From NCBI GenBank assembly GCA_963800705.1, contig CAWDBV010000003.1, positions 62,001 to 126,000 on the forward strand: a stretch of DNA of 64,000 nt, in the 5' to 3' direction. Below the pieces are notes generated by a model, which was given only the letters and a program-made list of their open reading frames with translations, was not told where the DNA came from and did no database searches. The translations under genes and the position numbers were made by a program. Below, piece after piece: positions 24,677 through 34,086 of this stretch. The first letter of the stretch is position 1; every line of letters begins with the position of its first letter. This stretch comes from CAWDBV01 sp963800705. GTDB taxonomy: Bacteria > Actinomycetota > Thermoleophilia > Solirubrobacterales > 70-9.

Positions 24677-25729
24677 ATGAAAATCTTTCGCTACCTACTG
24701 CCATCCGTTGTCGCTGCCGTGTTTGCATTCGGCCTTGTCGCCTGCGGCGGCGGTGGCGGCGGCGACGAGGACCCCCAGCAGGTCGTCGACGAGACCTTTG
24801 CGCCGGGGAAGGACTACTCGAGCGGCATCATCGACATCGTCGCCGACATCACCACCACCGGCGACGAGGAGGGGAGCCTTAAGGCGACGGTCAAGGGACC
24901 GTTCCAGAGCGCCGAGGGCCAGCTTCCCCAGTTCGACCTCACCGCCGACGTCGACGTCGCCGGCTCTGGCCAGGACTTCAGCTTCGCGGGCGGCCTCGTT
25001 TCGACCGGCGACAAGGCGTTCGTCAACTTCCAGGACACCGACTACGAGGTCGACGCGAGCACGCTCGACAACTTCAGGCAGCTCTTCCTCGGCATCCAGA
25101 AGCAGTCAGCGCAGCAGCCCGAGGGCGGCACCAGTGTCTCGGAGTCGTTCACGAACCTCGAGAACGAGGGCACCGAGGACGTCGAGGGCGTCGAGACGAT
25201 CCACGTCTCAGGCGACGCCGATGTCGACAAGCTGATCGCTTCGGCGCAGAAGTCCGCCGGCGCCCAGGCTCTGCCCGCGGGCGCCAACCTCGACGAGCTT
25301 CGCCAGTCGGTGAAGGAATCGACGCTCGACATCTACAGCAGCACCGACGACAACCGGCTCCAGAAGCTGACCGCGCAGGTCGTCTTCGACCCCCCGGCGG
25401 GCACCGCCACCGGAGAGGATCCGATCAACATCGACTTCTCGCTCGCCTTCAGCGACCTCGGCGAGCCGCAGACGGTCACGGCGCCGACAAGCGCGAAGCC
25501 GCTCTCGGAGCTGTTGCAGCGCTACGGGCTCGACCTCGGCGGCGCGCTTCCGGGCGGTGTCGGCGGTGGCGGCGCGGGCGGGGGAGCCGGCGGCGGCGGA
25601 GCCGGAGGCGGCGCAGCGGCGCCGGTCCCGACCCCGCCGAGCGGCGGAGCGAGCCAGGAGTACCTCGACTGCCTCTCGCAGGCGCGGGGCCAGGACGCAA
25701 TCCAGGCCTGCGCCGAGGGGCTTCAGTAG
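24677..25729 (+). CDS. Secreted lipoprotein, LppX/LprG-like
   Basis: The 350-residue protein has a lipoprotein signal with lipobox LVAC (Cys 23) followed by a poly-Gly/acidic stretch. The mature part has long amphipathic strands and a repeated layout (DLTADVDVAGSGQDF; SFAGGLVSTGDKAFVNF) recalling lipid-carrying mycobacterial lipoproteins; this match is tentative. Near the C terminus (about residues 290-320) is a Gly/Ala-rich low-complexity spacer, then a short end with two cysteines (LDCLSQ, IQACAEG). I chose the ATG at 24677 rather than the in-frame TTG two codons earlier. The 32-base repeat sits 13 bases upstream. Confidence 0.75.
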   Translation: MKIFRYLLPSVVAAVFAFGLVACGGGGGGDEDPQQVVDETFAPGKDYSSGIIDIVADITTTGDEEGSLKATVKGPFQSAEGQLPQFDLTADVDVAGSGQDFSFAGGLVSTGDKAFVNFQDTDYEVDASTLDNFRQLFLGIQKQSAQQPEGGTSVSESFTNLENEGTEDVEGVETIHVSGDADVDKLIASAQKSAGAQALPAGANLDELRQSVKESTLDIYSSTDDNRLQKLTAQVVFDPPAGTATGEDPINIDFSLAFSDLGEPQTVTAPTSAKPLSELLQRYGLDLGGALPGGVGGGGAGGGAGGGGAGGGAAAPVPTPPSGGASQEYLDCLSQARGQDAIQACAEGLQ

Positions 25730-25749
25730 CGGCCGCATCCGGCTTCGCC

Positions 25750-25755
25750 TAGCTT
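25750..25755 (+). promoter_or_regulatory. -10 box (TAGCTT) for the aldo/keto reductase-like gene
   Basis: TAGCTT lies seven bases before the ATG at 25763. Confidence 0.5.
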
Positions 25756-25762
25756 TATCCCG

Positions 25763-26896
25763 ATGAGAATGCCCGGACGAAAGGCGCTCGGAAGCTGGAG
25801 CGGCGGCCGTTTCCTGCACTTCGGCGAGGCGATCGACGAGGAGCGGCTCGAGGCGCTGCTGCGTCCCGGCGACGGCATCGACACGGTGCTCACCGCGGAC
25901 GCCTACGGTCAGGGCGAGGCGGACGTTGTGCTCGGGCGCGCGATCGCCGGCGTCACGCGCGAGGACTTCTGCCTCGTCGGGGCGGTCGGGCACGACTTCT
26001 ATGAGGGCGAGCGCGACGGCCCGCGCGGCTTCCCGCGCTTCACCGACTCATCGCTGCGAGGGCCGGGCGAGTACGGGGACTACCTGCGTATGGCCGCCGA
26101 GCGCAGCCTCGAGCGGCTCGGTGCCGAGCGCTTTGACCTGCTCCTGCTCCACAACCCCGACCGAACCGGCTACGAGTCGAGCGAGGTCTGGGAGGGGATG
26201 GCGGCGCTGCGCGAGCAGGGGATCGCGGGCGCTATCGGGGTCGCGCCCGGACCGGCCAACGGCTTCAGCCTCGATCTCGTCCGCTGCTTCGAGCGCTACG
26301 GCGAGCTGATCGACTGGGCGATGATCATCCTCAACCCGTTCGAGCCCTGGCCCGGCGAGCTCTGCCTGGGCGCCGCATCGGAAGCCGGGGTCCGGGTGAT
26401 GACCCGCGTCGTCGACTACGGGGGCCTGTTCTGGGGCGACGTCAGCTCCGAGACGCCGCTGCCGAAAGGCGATCATCGCGCCTTCCGCCCGGATGGATGG
26501 ATCGAGGACGGTCGCGCCCGGCTCGAGCAGCTGCGCCCGATCGCCGAGCGGCACGAGCTCACCCCGCTGCAGCTCGCCTGCCAGTGGAACCTGGCCCACG
26601 ACCCGGTCGCATGCGTCGTCCCGACGCTGATCCAGGAGGCGGGCCCCGACTCGCGCCCGATCGAGGACAAGCGCGCCGAGCTCGCCGCCCTGCCCGAGGA
26701 GGAGCGGCTCAGCACGAGCGAGATCGAGCAGGTGCGCGAGATCGGCGACAACACCGGCTGCATGGCGCTCAAGGGCGCCAGCCCCGATCACGAGGGCGCC
26801 GAGCGCCCCGATCGCTGGCCGCTCGTCCCCGAGCTTGCCGATGCCGGATCGCGCTGGGGAATCAGCCCGGCAGACCTGCGCGAGCGCGCGGGCTAA
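25763..26896 (+). CDS. Aldo/keto reductase-fold oxidoreductase
   Basis: The 377-residue protein follows the aldo/keto reductase barrel: TADAYGQGEADVVLGRAI at the tyrosine region (cf. the usual DTAxxYG), RFDLLLLHNPDRTG at the histidine strand, GIAGAIGVAPG, and a C-terminal segment LTPLQLACQWNLAHDPVACVVPT that positions the cofactor. It is longer than the usual 320 residues, with an extra C-terminal region. A reductase acting on a carbonyl with NADPH is expected; no substrate can be named. Its TAA stop forms the start of a possible -10 box (TAAGCT) for the next gene. Confidence 0.8.
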   Translation: MRMPGRKALGSWSGGRFLHFGEAIDEERLEALLRPGDGIDTVLTADAYGQGEADVVLGRAIAGVTREDFCLVGAVGHDFYEGERDGPRGFPRFTDSSLRGPGEYGDYLRMAAERSLERLGAERFDLLLLHNPDRTGYESSEVWEGMAALREQGIAGAIGVAPGPANGFSLDLVRCFERYGELIDWAMIILNPFEPWPGELCLGAASEAGVRVMTRVVDYGGLFWGDVSSETPLPKGDHRAFRPDGWIEDGRARLEQLRPIAERHELTPLQLACQWNLAHDPVACVVPTLIQEAGPDSRPIEDKRAELAALPEEERLSTSEIEQVREIGDNTGCMALKGASPDHEGAERPDRWPLVPELADAGSRWGISPADLRERAG

Positions 26897-26908
26897 GCTC
26901 CCCGCTCC

Positions 26909-28096
26909 TTGGCCCGCGAGCGACTCGACATCGAGCCCTTCGGAGGCGAGCCGTCCGGCTCCGGGCCGGAGGGGGGAGGCCCGCCGCGCCTCGACGCCTC
27001 TTTCTTCTTCAGCCCCGACGGCTGGCCGTACCTGCTGACGCCGTTCATCGCGCTGGCGATCGTTCTCGAGATCGCGCACGCCTCGCCGAGCCTGCTCTTC
27101 TTCGTCTCCGCGGCCGGCGTGATCCCGACCGCGGCGCTGATGGGGCGCGCCACCGAGGAGCTTGCGGCGCGCTCGGGCCCCGGGATCGGCGGCTTTCTCA
27201 ACGTCACCTTCGGCAACGCGCCGGAGCTGATCATCGCGCTGTTCGCGCTCGAGGCCGGCCTGCACGAGGTCGTCAAGGCGTCGATCGTCGGCTCGATCCT
27301 CGGCAACGTGCTGCTCGTGCTCGGGGCGGCTATGTTCTTCGGCGGGCTCCGCCGCGAGAAGCAGACCTTCGATCGCACGGCGGCGAGCGCCCAGTCATCG
27401 ATGCTGCTGCTCGCCGCGGTGGCGCTCGTGATGCCGGCGATCTTCGAGCTCGTCGACGGCGAGGGGCTGCCCGGGATCGGCGTCAGCCTCGTCGATTACG
27501 ACTCGACGATCGAGAACCTCTCGCTCGCGGTCGCGCTCGTTCTGCTCGCGGGTTACGGCGCCGGCCTGTTGTTCTCGCTCCGCACCCACAAGGACCTCTT
27601 CAACCCGCCCTACGCGGAGGAGGAGGACACCTGGGGCTGGAGCCCGCGCCGCTCGGCAATGATGCTGGCTATCGCCGGGATCGCGGTCGGCGCGATGTCC
27701 GAGATCCTCGTCGGCTCGATCGGCGAGGCCTCGGAGTCGATCGGGCTGAGCGAGTTCTTCGTCGGCGCGATCGTGGTCGCGATCGTCGGCAACGCGGCCG
27801 AGCACTGGGTCGCGGTGCTGGTCGCGATGAAGGACAAGATGGACCTCGCGGTCAACATCGCGATCGGATCGAGCGCCCAGATCGCGCTCTTCGTCGCCCC
27901 CGTGCTCGTGCTGTGCTCGTTCGTGCTCGGCCCGGTACCGATGCCGCTCGTCTTCAACGGGTTCGAGGTCGGCGCCGTGCTGCTCGCGGTTCTGATCGCA
28001 AACGCGATCACCGGCGATGGAGAGTCGAACTGGTTCGAGGGTCTGCAGCTGCTGCTCGTCTACATGGTGCTCGCGATCACGTTCGCGTTCGCGTAG
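26909..28096 (+). CDS. Calcium/proton antiporter (CaCA family, Cax type)
   Basis: The 395-residue protein has eleven or so membrane helices in two inverted halves. The alpha-repeat motifs are present: NVTFGNAPELIIALFAL in the first half and a matching VAIVGNAAEHWVAVLVAM in the second, with the acidic residues needed for cation binding. An acidic/Gly-rich cytoplasmic N terminus of about 35 residues precedes the first helix. The start is a TTG at 26909. It exports calcium or a similar cation in exchange for protons, by family. A second CaCA protein follows after seven bases. Confidence 0.87.
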   Translation: MARERLDIEPFGGEPSGSGPEGGGPPRLDASFFFSPDGWPYLLTPFIALAIVLEIAHASPSLLFFVSAAGVIPTAALMGRATEELAARSGPGIGGFLNVTFGNAPELIIALFALEAGLHEVVKASIVGSILGNVLLVLGAAMFFGGLRREKQTFDRTAASAQSSMLLLAAVALVMPAIFELVDGEGLPGIGVSLVDYDSTIENLSLAVALVLLAGYGAGLLFSLRTHKDLFNPPYAEEEDTWGWSPRRSAMMLAIAGIAVGAMSEILVGSIGEASESIGLSEFFVGAIVVAIVGNAAEHWVAVLVAMKDKMDLAVNIAIGSSAQIALFVAPVLVLCSFVLGPVPMPLVFNGFEVGAVLLAVLIANAITGDGESNWFEGLQLLLVYMVLAITFAFA

Positions 28097-28103
28097 AACC
28101 GAG

Positions 28104-29096
28104 GTGGAGTACGTCCTCCTAGCGGTGAGCTTCGGGGTGATCCTTGCCGGGGCGCTCCTGTTCACGAACGCGATCGAGTGGCTCGGCCACCGGCTCTCGC
28201 TCGGTGAGGGCGCCGTCGGCAGCCTGCTCGCCGCCGTCGGCACCGCGCTGCCCGAGACGCTGATCGCGATCGTCGCGCTCGTAGGCGCGACGAAGAGCGA
28301 GGACGTCGCGATCGGTGCGATCGTCGGGGCGCCGTTCCTGCTCGCGACGCTGGCGATGGGCCTCGTCGGCCTCACCGCCTACCTCTACCGATCCCGCCGC
28401 AGGCAGGGGATCGAGCTCACCGCGCACGTGCCGACGCTCGACCGCGACCTCGCCTTCTTCCTCGTCTTCTTCGCCGCCGGGCTCGCGCTTGGATTCGGCG
28501 CCCCGAGCGAGATCCGGGTCCCAGCCGGGATCGTCTTCTTCGCCTCCTACTTCGTCTACGTCTGGGCGACGCTGCGCGGCGGCGGCGAGATGCAGGCGGA
28601 GGAAACTCTCAATCCGCTGATCATGGAGCCGCGCAGCGCGCGCCGGGAGGATCCGTCGATCTGGCTGTCAGCGCTGCAGTGCATCGTCGGGCTTGCCGCG
28701 ATGGTCGGCGGCGCCCACCTGTTCGTCGAGGAGCTGCTCCACGTCGCCGAGAACCTCGGCGCGGAGGCGATCGTGCTCTCGCTGGTCCTGGCCCCGCTCG
28801 CCACCGAGCTGCCCGAGAAGGTGAACAGCTTCTTCTGGGTCCGCGAGGGCAAGGACTCGCTGGCGCTCGGCAACATCACCGGGGCGATGGTCTTCCAGTC
28901 GACGATCCCGGTCGGGATCGGGCTCATCTTCACCGAGTGGGAGCTGAGCGGTGACGCGGCGCTCTCCGTCGCGCTCGGCCTCGCCGGCGGCCTCGTCGCC
29001 TACTGGGCGCTGAGGCTGCGCGATCGCTTCGAGTTGCCGCCGGTGCTGGTCTGGTTCGGCCTCTACGCGGCCTTCATCGTCGCCGTCGCTGCCTGA
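28104..29096 (+). CDS. Sodium/calcium exchanger-like protein (CaCA family)
   Basis: The 330-residue protein has ten predicted helices with alpha-repeat motifs AVGTALPETLIAIVALVGA and VLAPLATELPEKVNSFFWV, then GNITGAMVFQSTIPVGIG. It belongs to the YrbG-like branch. The frame is open further upstream inside the neighbour, but the GTG at 28104, seven bases after the previous stop, gives the expected N-terminal helix. With the Cax-type gene it forms a tandem pair of distinct cation exchangers. Confidence 0.85.
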   Translation: MEYVLLAVSFGVILAGALLFTNAIEWLGHRLSLGEGAVGSLLAAVGTALPETLIAIVALVGATKSEDVAIGAIVGAPFLLATLAMGLVGLTAYLYRSRRRQGIELTAHVPTLDRDLAFFLVFFAAGLALGFGAPSEIRVPAGIVFFASYFVYVWATLRGGGEMQAEETLNPLIMEPRSARREDPSIWLSALQCIVGLAAMVGGAHLFVEELLHVAENLGAEAIVLSLVLAPLATELPEKVNSFFWVREGKDSLALGNITGAMVFQSTIPVGIGLIFTEWELSGDAALSVALGLAGGLVAYWALRLRDRFELPPVLVWFGLYAAFIVAVAA

Positions 29097-29099
29097 GCC

Positions 29100-29447
29100 T
29101 CAGTCTTCGCGGCCGGGGTCCTGACCCTCTTCGTCCTCGTCCTCGTCACCGTCGTCCTGCTCGAGCGCGGTCTCGGAGACCGAGCCCGAGAAGCCGGGGT
29201 GGTAGTGGGTCTGGAAATCCTCGAGCAGCTCGTCGCGCGCACCCTCGTCGACCGGCACGTCGTCGGAGACCCGCACCCACTCGGCGCCCTCGTAGGCCTC
29301 CATGTTGAAGACCTCCTGGTCGATCGAGGTCGAGTCGTCGACGACGACGAGCACCTCGGTCTGCGGGTTGAAGTAGGTGCCGGGCCTCAGCGCGAGCTCG
29401 GTGATCTCGACGATGCGCTCCTTGATGTCTTTTTCGTCAGGCGTCAT
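29100..29447 (-). CDS. Acidic hypothetical protein
   Basis: The 115-residue product has a compact N-terminal domain of about 85 residues (IVEITELALRPGTYFNPQTE; VLVVVDDSTSIDQEVFN) and an acidic tail (QDDGDEDEDEEGQD). It overlaps its upstream partner by four bases (ATGA) and is convergent with the exchanger gene. I do not recognise it. Confidence 0.65.
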   Translation of the reverse strand: MTPDEKDIKERIVEITELALRPGTYFNPQTEVLVVVDDSTSIDQEVFNMEAYEGAEWVRVSDDVPVDEGARDELLEDFQTHYHPGFSGSVSETALEQDDGDEDEDEEGQDPGRED

Positions 29448-29911
29448 TGCCCCATGTTCTCAAGCTCGCGCAGCTGGCGGTCTACTTCCTCCTCGACGTC
29501 GAGCGGTTGCTTGCCGGCCCGGGCGCGGCGCTCGTTGCGCGCGATGACCAGATCGTGAACCTCCTGGCGCAACTCGGCGTCGTTGGCGAGCGATCCCGCG
29601 CCGGGCTGCTCGGAGGCAAGGATCTTCTCGAGCTCGGCGTCGACGTCGACCGGTGGCTGCCCCCGGGTCTCGGCGCGGTAGGCGCGCGCCTCGAGCATCT
29701 GGCGGATCTCGGCCTCGCGGACTTCGCGCGTCACCGGGGGCGGCGGGGCCATTCCCTTCGCGGGCAGGTCCTGGTCGATCGCGAACGGGCCCTTGCCGAG
29801 CTCCTTGAGCGCGCTTGGAGCCCCGCGGGCGAAGATGAAGAGCGCGATCGGGACCACGCAGACGGCGACGACGATCAGAACCGTGCCACTGTCGAGCGAG
29901 GCGAGAACCAC
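29444..29911 (-). CDS. Single-pass membrane protein with charged helical domain
   Basis: I set the start at the GTG at 29911 because TACGCT lies six bases before it; the longer open frame has no support. The 155-residue protein has one N-terminal membrane helix (GTVLIVVAVCVVPIALFIFA) and a charged, helical cytoplasmic domain. That domain contains two related segments (AETRGQPPVDVDAELEKIL and RRARAGKQPLDVEEEVDRQL), an internal duplication. Function unknown. Confidence 0.65.
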   Translation of the reverse strand: MVLASLDSGTVLIVVAVCVVPIALFIFARGAPSALKELGKGPFAIDQDLPAKGMAPPPPVTREVREAEIRQMLEARAYRAETRGQPPVDVDAELEKILASEQPGAGSLANDAELRQEVHDLVIARNERRARAGKQPLDVEEEVDRQLRELENMGQ

Positions 29912-29917
29912 GCACAA

Positions 29918-29923
29918 AGCGTA
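29918..29923 (-). promoter_or_regulatory. -10 box (TACGCT) for the 29444-29911 gene
   Basis: TACGCT lies six bases before the GTG at 29911 and decides the start. Confidence 0.5.
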
Positions 29924-29981
29924 AACCGCGCCGCGAGCATTGCGCCCCAAATCGGCGTCGATTCGGTACGATTCCGACTGG

Positions 29982-29997
29982 TTGACTGACCAGTCAA
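29982..29997 (+). promoter_or_regulatory. Palindromic operator of the acyl-CoA dehydrogenase gene
   Basis: TTGACTG-AC-CAGTCAA is a perfect palindrome with seven-base arms. A -10-like TACGAT lies at about 29967-29972, so the palindrome would sit at or just after the transcription start. Its form recalls operators of TetR-type regulators of fatty-acid degradation. No such regulator gene is in the window. Confidence 0.6.
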
Positions 29998-30068
29998 TCG
30001 GTATGCGCCCGCTGCGCAGGCACGGGCCCCGACCGACTCGAACCTCCCCAGCAAAGGAGCAAGACACA

Positions 30069-31298
<1,230 letters not shown>

Positions 31299-31300
31299 CC

Positions 31301-31353
31301 GCCTAGCCCGGCAGCTCCAAGGTCCCGTTCGGCGCGCGGCCCCGGCCGCCGCC
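31301..31353 (-). pseudogene. 3'-end remnant of a lipoprotein gene related to 34083-34493
   Basis: On the minus strand a short frame encodes GRAPNGTLELPG followed by TAG, nearly the same as the end of the lipoprotein at 34.1 kb (GREPIGTLALPG). The DNA around it is also similar, including GCCTAGCCCGGCAGC. A stop codon lies about 20 codons upstream in frame, so only the tail remains. Confidence 0.5.
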
Positions 31354-31379
31354 TAGTCGCGCGGGTCGAAACAGGTTTC

Positions 31380-31410
31380 ACAAAGCGCCCGGTTCGCCGG
31401 GCGCCTTTGT
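31380..31410 (+). terminator. Strong hairpin after the acyl-CoA dehydrogenase gene
   Basis: CAAAGCGCCCGG and CCGGGCGCCTTTG pair around a TTCG tetraloop, with one bulged C. The only T-rich stretch is the TTT inside the stem's 3' arm, so it may stop transcription or protect the 3' end. It lies 16 bases before the next start codon. Confidence 0.6.
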
Positions 31411-31425
31411 GACAAGATCGCCGTC

Positions 31426-33021
31426 TTGGTATGGAGAGTCGGGATCGGGAGCGTTCTGGCAGTCGCCGCGTTGGCTGCGACAGCCTCGGCGCCCGCCTCC
31501 GCCGACGTCGGCTTCTCCCCGGGCACGCCGATCACCGGGCTCAACGTGCCCAACGGCGCGACGACAGCGGATGTGAACCGCGACGGCGACCTCGACGTCG
31601 TCGTTCCGAACTTCGGTGTTGGAGCGATGACGCCGGGCAGCGTCTCTGTTCACCGGGGGGACGGTGGCAACACGTGGGTTCCCAACGCGATCGCGCTCGG
31701 CCCCCTGCTCCAGCCGACCGACGTCGCGGTCGGGCGTCTGAACGTCGACGAGGACCTCGACTTCATCACCGGCAACTTCACGTCCCCCGGACAGATATCC
31801 GAGTTCCTCGGCGACGGCGCGGGCGGAGGATCCGCGCTCTCGACGACGGTGACGGGCGACGGCGTCGACGATCTAGTGCTCGTCGACGCCGACGACGATG
31901 GTGACCTCGACGTCGTGATGGCAAACCGCATCCCGAACCAGGTCACTACCGCGCTCAACAACGGCGCCGGGATGTTCCCGGCACAGGCGGTCGCCCCGGT
32001 CGCGGCCATGCCCTCGCAGCTGGACCTCGGCGACGTCGACGAGGACGGCCGGCCCGATCTCGCGGTCAGCCACCTGTCGAGCGGCAGCAGCATCTTGATC
32101 GGCACCGGCAACGCGGCGACGCCCTTCGTCGACCCACACGGAGGAAGCATCCTCTACACGCTCGGCGCCTACCGCGATGTCGAGCTCGCCGACCTCGACG
32201 GCGATGACCACCTCGACATCGTCTCCGCGGGCAATGGGGTGGCCGCCGCGCTCGGTGATGGCAACGCCGAGTTCGGCGGTCCGCGGGTCACGCCGCCGGG
32301 GATCGCCGGAGCCAACAACATCGGACTCGCTATCGGTGACCTGGACGCCGACGGCCACCCCGATGCCGTCGTCGCCGACTTCAATGCCGATCTTGTTCGA
32401 GTTCTCCACAACGCCGGAGCGGGCTTCTTCACCGCGGCGGCGACGATTCCCGTTGCGGACCCCGTCCACCCCGCGATCGCCGACATCGACCGCGACGGCG
32501 CCCTCGACCTTCTGCTCCCGAGCACGAGCGGCAACTCCGTCGTCCTACGACTCAACCGCGCCGTCGTCGAAGCCGCCGACGTCGACTTCGGCGGCCAGGT
32601 CACCGGCGGCCCCGGCCCGATCGACCAGGTCGTGTTCGAAAACGCCGGCGGCGCGCCGCTGAACGCCGGGATCGCCGCGATCGCCGGTACCAATCCCACC
32701 GACTTCACGATCGTCGGCGACGACTGCTCCGGCACCCAGGTAGCTGCCGGTGGGAATTGCGCGATTGCGATCCGCTTCACGCCGGGCACCGTCGGTCCGC
32801 GCGACGCCATCCTGACGCTGCCGGGCGATGCAGCCGCCGGCGACGCCATCGTCAATCTCGACGGCCGCGGGATCGACCCCGTGACCGGAGCGCCGGGCGC
32901 CGCGGGCGGGACCGGCTCGCAGGGCGCCTCCGCAGCGACGCCCGCGGTAACGCCGGTGCCCAAGAAATGCAGGAAGGGCCGGAAACTGAAGCAGGGCAAG
33001 TGCGTCAAGAAGAGGAAGTAG
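31426..33021 (+). CDS. Secreted FG-GAP/VCBS repeat protein with Cys/Lys-rich tail
   Basis: The 531-residue protein has a signal peptide ending near ASAPASA (about residue 26). Repeated calcium-binding FG-GAP/VCBS motifs follow, such as DVNRDGDLDVVVPNFG, DADDDGDLDVVMANR, DVDEDGRPDLAVSH and DLDADGHPDAVVADF, forming a beta-propeller. After about residue 380 comes an Ig-like domain (VDFGGQVTGGPGPIDQVVF). The C terminus has CRKGRKLKQGKCVKK, matching the tail of the delta-60 protein at 13.9 kb. The start is a TTG with a CAAGAT box seven bases upstream. Confidence 0.82.
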   Translation: MVWRVGIGSVLAVAALAATASAPASADVGFSPGTPITGLNVPNGATTADVNRDGDLDVVVPNFGVGAMTPGSVSVHRGDGGNTWVPNAIALGPLLQPTDVAVGRLNVDEDLDFITGNFTSPGQISEFLGDGAGGGSALSTTVTGDGVDDLVLVDADDDGDLDVVMANRIPNQVTTALNNGAGMFPAQAVAPVAAMPSQLDLGDVDEDGRPDLAVSHLSSGSSILIGTGNAATPFVDPHGGSILYTLGAYRDVELADLDGDDHLDIVSAGNGVAAALGDGNAEFGGPRVTPPGIAGANNIGLAIGDLDADGHPDAVVADFNADLVRVLHNAGAGFFTAAATIPVADPVHPAIADIDRDGALDLLLPSTSGNSVVLRLNRAVVEAADVDFGGQVTGGPGPIDQVVFENAGGAPLNAGIAAIAGTNPTDFTIVGDDCSGTQVAAGGNCAIAIRFTPGTVGPRDAILTLPGDAAAGDAIVNLDGRGIDPVTGAPGAAGGTGSQGASAATPAVTPVPKKCRKGRKLKQGKCVKKRK

Positions 33022-33042
33022 CGGCCTGACAGACTCCTCGGG

Positions 33043-34086
33043 ATGAGCGATACGGATCGCATCCCGCTCTCGGTTCTCGATCTCGCAATCGTGCCCGAGG
33101 GCTCGGAGCCGGCCGACGCGCTCCGCAACTCGGTCGAGCTCGCCCGCCACGTCGAGCGGCTCGGCTACCACCGCCACTGGGTCGCCGAGCACCACAATAT
33201 GCCCGGGATCGCGAGCTCCTCGCCGCCGGTGCTGATGATGGCGCTCGCCGACGCGACCACCGAGATCAGGATCGGCTCCGGCGGCGTGATGCTCCCCAAC
33301 CATCCGCCGCTGGTGGTCGCCGAGCAGTTCGGGATGCTCGAGGCGCTTCATCCGGGTCGGATAGACCTCGGCATCGGTCGCGCGCCCGGGACCGACCCGA
33401 TGACGGCCGCGGCCCTGCGGCGCTCCGCGGACCCGCTCTCGGCCGAGGACTTCCCGCGCCAGCTCGAGGAGCTGGTCGGCTTCTTCGAGGGGCGCTTCGG
33501 CGCCGAGGACCCGCATCGCGGGATCACCGCTGTGCCCGGCAAGGGGCCGAAGCCCGAGGTCTGGCTGCTCGGCTCGAGCGACTACAGCGCTCGGCTCGCG
33601 GCCGAGCTCGGGCTGCCGTTCTCGTTCGCCCACCACTTCAGCCCCAGGAACACGGTCCCGGCGGTGCAGATCTACAAGGACAACTTCAAGCCCTCCGAGG
33701 GGCTGTCGGAGCCCTACGCGAAGGTCGCGGTGGCGGTGGTCTGCGCCGAGGACGACGAGCGGGCGCGTTGGCTCGCCGGGCCGGCTCGGCTCTCGTTCGC
33801 ACGCCTGCGCGCCGGCAACCCGGGCCGCATGCCGACCCCCGAGGAGGCGGCCGAGCACCACTACACCCCGCAGCAGGAGGCCACCGTGAAGGCGGTCTCG
33901 GGCTCGGCGGTGATCGGCGGCCCCGAGAAGGTTCGCGCCGGGCTCGAAGAGCTCGTCGAGCGTGCCGGCGCCGACGAGCTCATGCTGACGACGATGGTCC
34001 ACGACCACGCCGACCGACTGCGCTCCTTCGAGCTCGTCGCCGAGGCAATCGAGCTGTCGCCGCGCCGCGCCGGGGCGGCGGCCTAG
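33043..34086 (+). CDS. LLM-class flavin-dependent oxidoreductase
   Basis: The 347-residue protein belongs to the luciferase-like monooxygenase family. It shows HWVAEHHNMPGIASSSP (flavin contact), IRIGSGGVMLPNHPPLVVAEQFG, a strand RIDLGIGRAPGTDP and VWLLGSSDYSARLAAELG. These enzymes use reduced FMN; the substrate cannot be predicted. It starts with an ATG and a CAGACT box seven bases upstream, and overlaps the convergent lipoprotein gene by four bases. Confidence 0.87.
   Translation: MSDTDRIPLSVLDLAIVPEGSEPADALRNSVELARHVERLGYHRHWVAEHHNMPGIASSSPPVLMMALADATTEIRIGSGGVMLPNHPPLVVAEQFGMLEALHPGRIDLGIGRAPGTDPMTAAALRRSADPLSAEDFPRQLEELVGFFEGRFGAEDPHRGITAVPGKGPKPEVWLLGSSDYSARLAAELGLPFSFAHHFSPRNTVPAVQIYKDNFKPSEGLSEPYAKVAVAVVCAEDDERARWLAGPARLSFARLRAGNPGRMPTPEEAAEHHYTPQQEATVKAVSGSAVIGGPEKVRAGLEELVERAGADELMLTTMVHDHADRLRSFELVAEAIELSPRRAGAAA

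Noticed and set aside
21831..24680. A 949-codon open frame on the plus strand opposite the cyclase gene
   Set aside because: It is a GC-driven antisense frame. The minus strand encodes recognisable zinc-ribbon, cyclase, AAA and TPR motifs over the same bases, while the plus frame shows only Leu/Arg/Glu-rich sequence with no motif.
25555..25625. Repetitive GGC/GGA sequence that could be called a tandem repeat
   Set aside because: It encodes the Gly/Ala-rich spacer of the lipoprotein, with irregular units. I treat it as coding low complexity.
29982..30007. TTGACT within the acyl-CoA dehydrogenase operator as a -35 box with TATGCG as -10
   Set aside because: The spacing would be only 14 bases. 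The upstream TACGAT is a better -10 candidate, and the palindrome explains the TTGACT.
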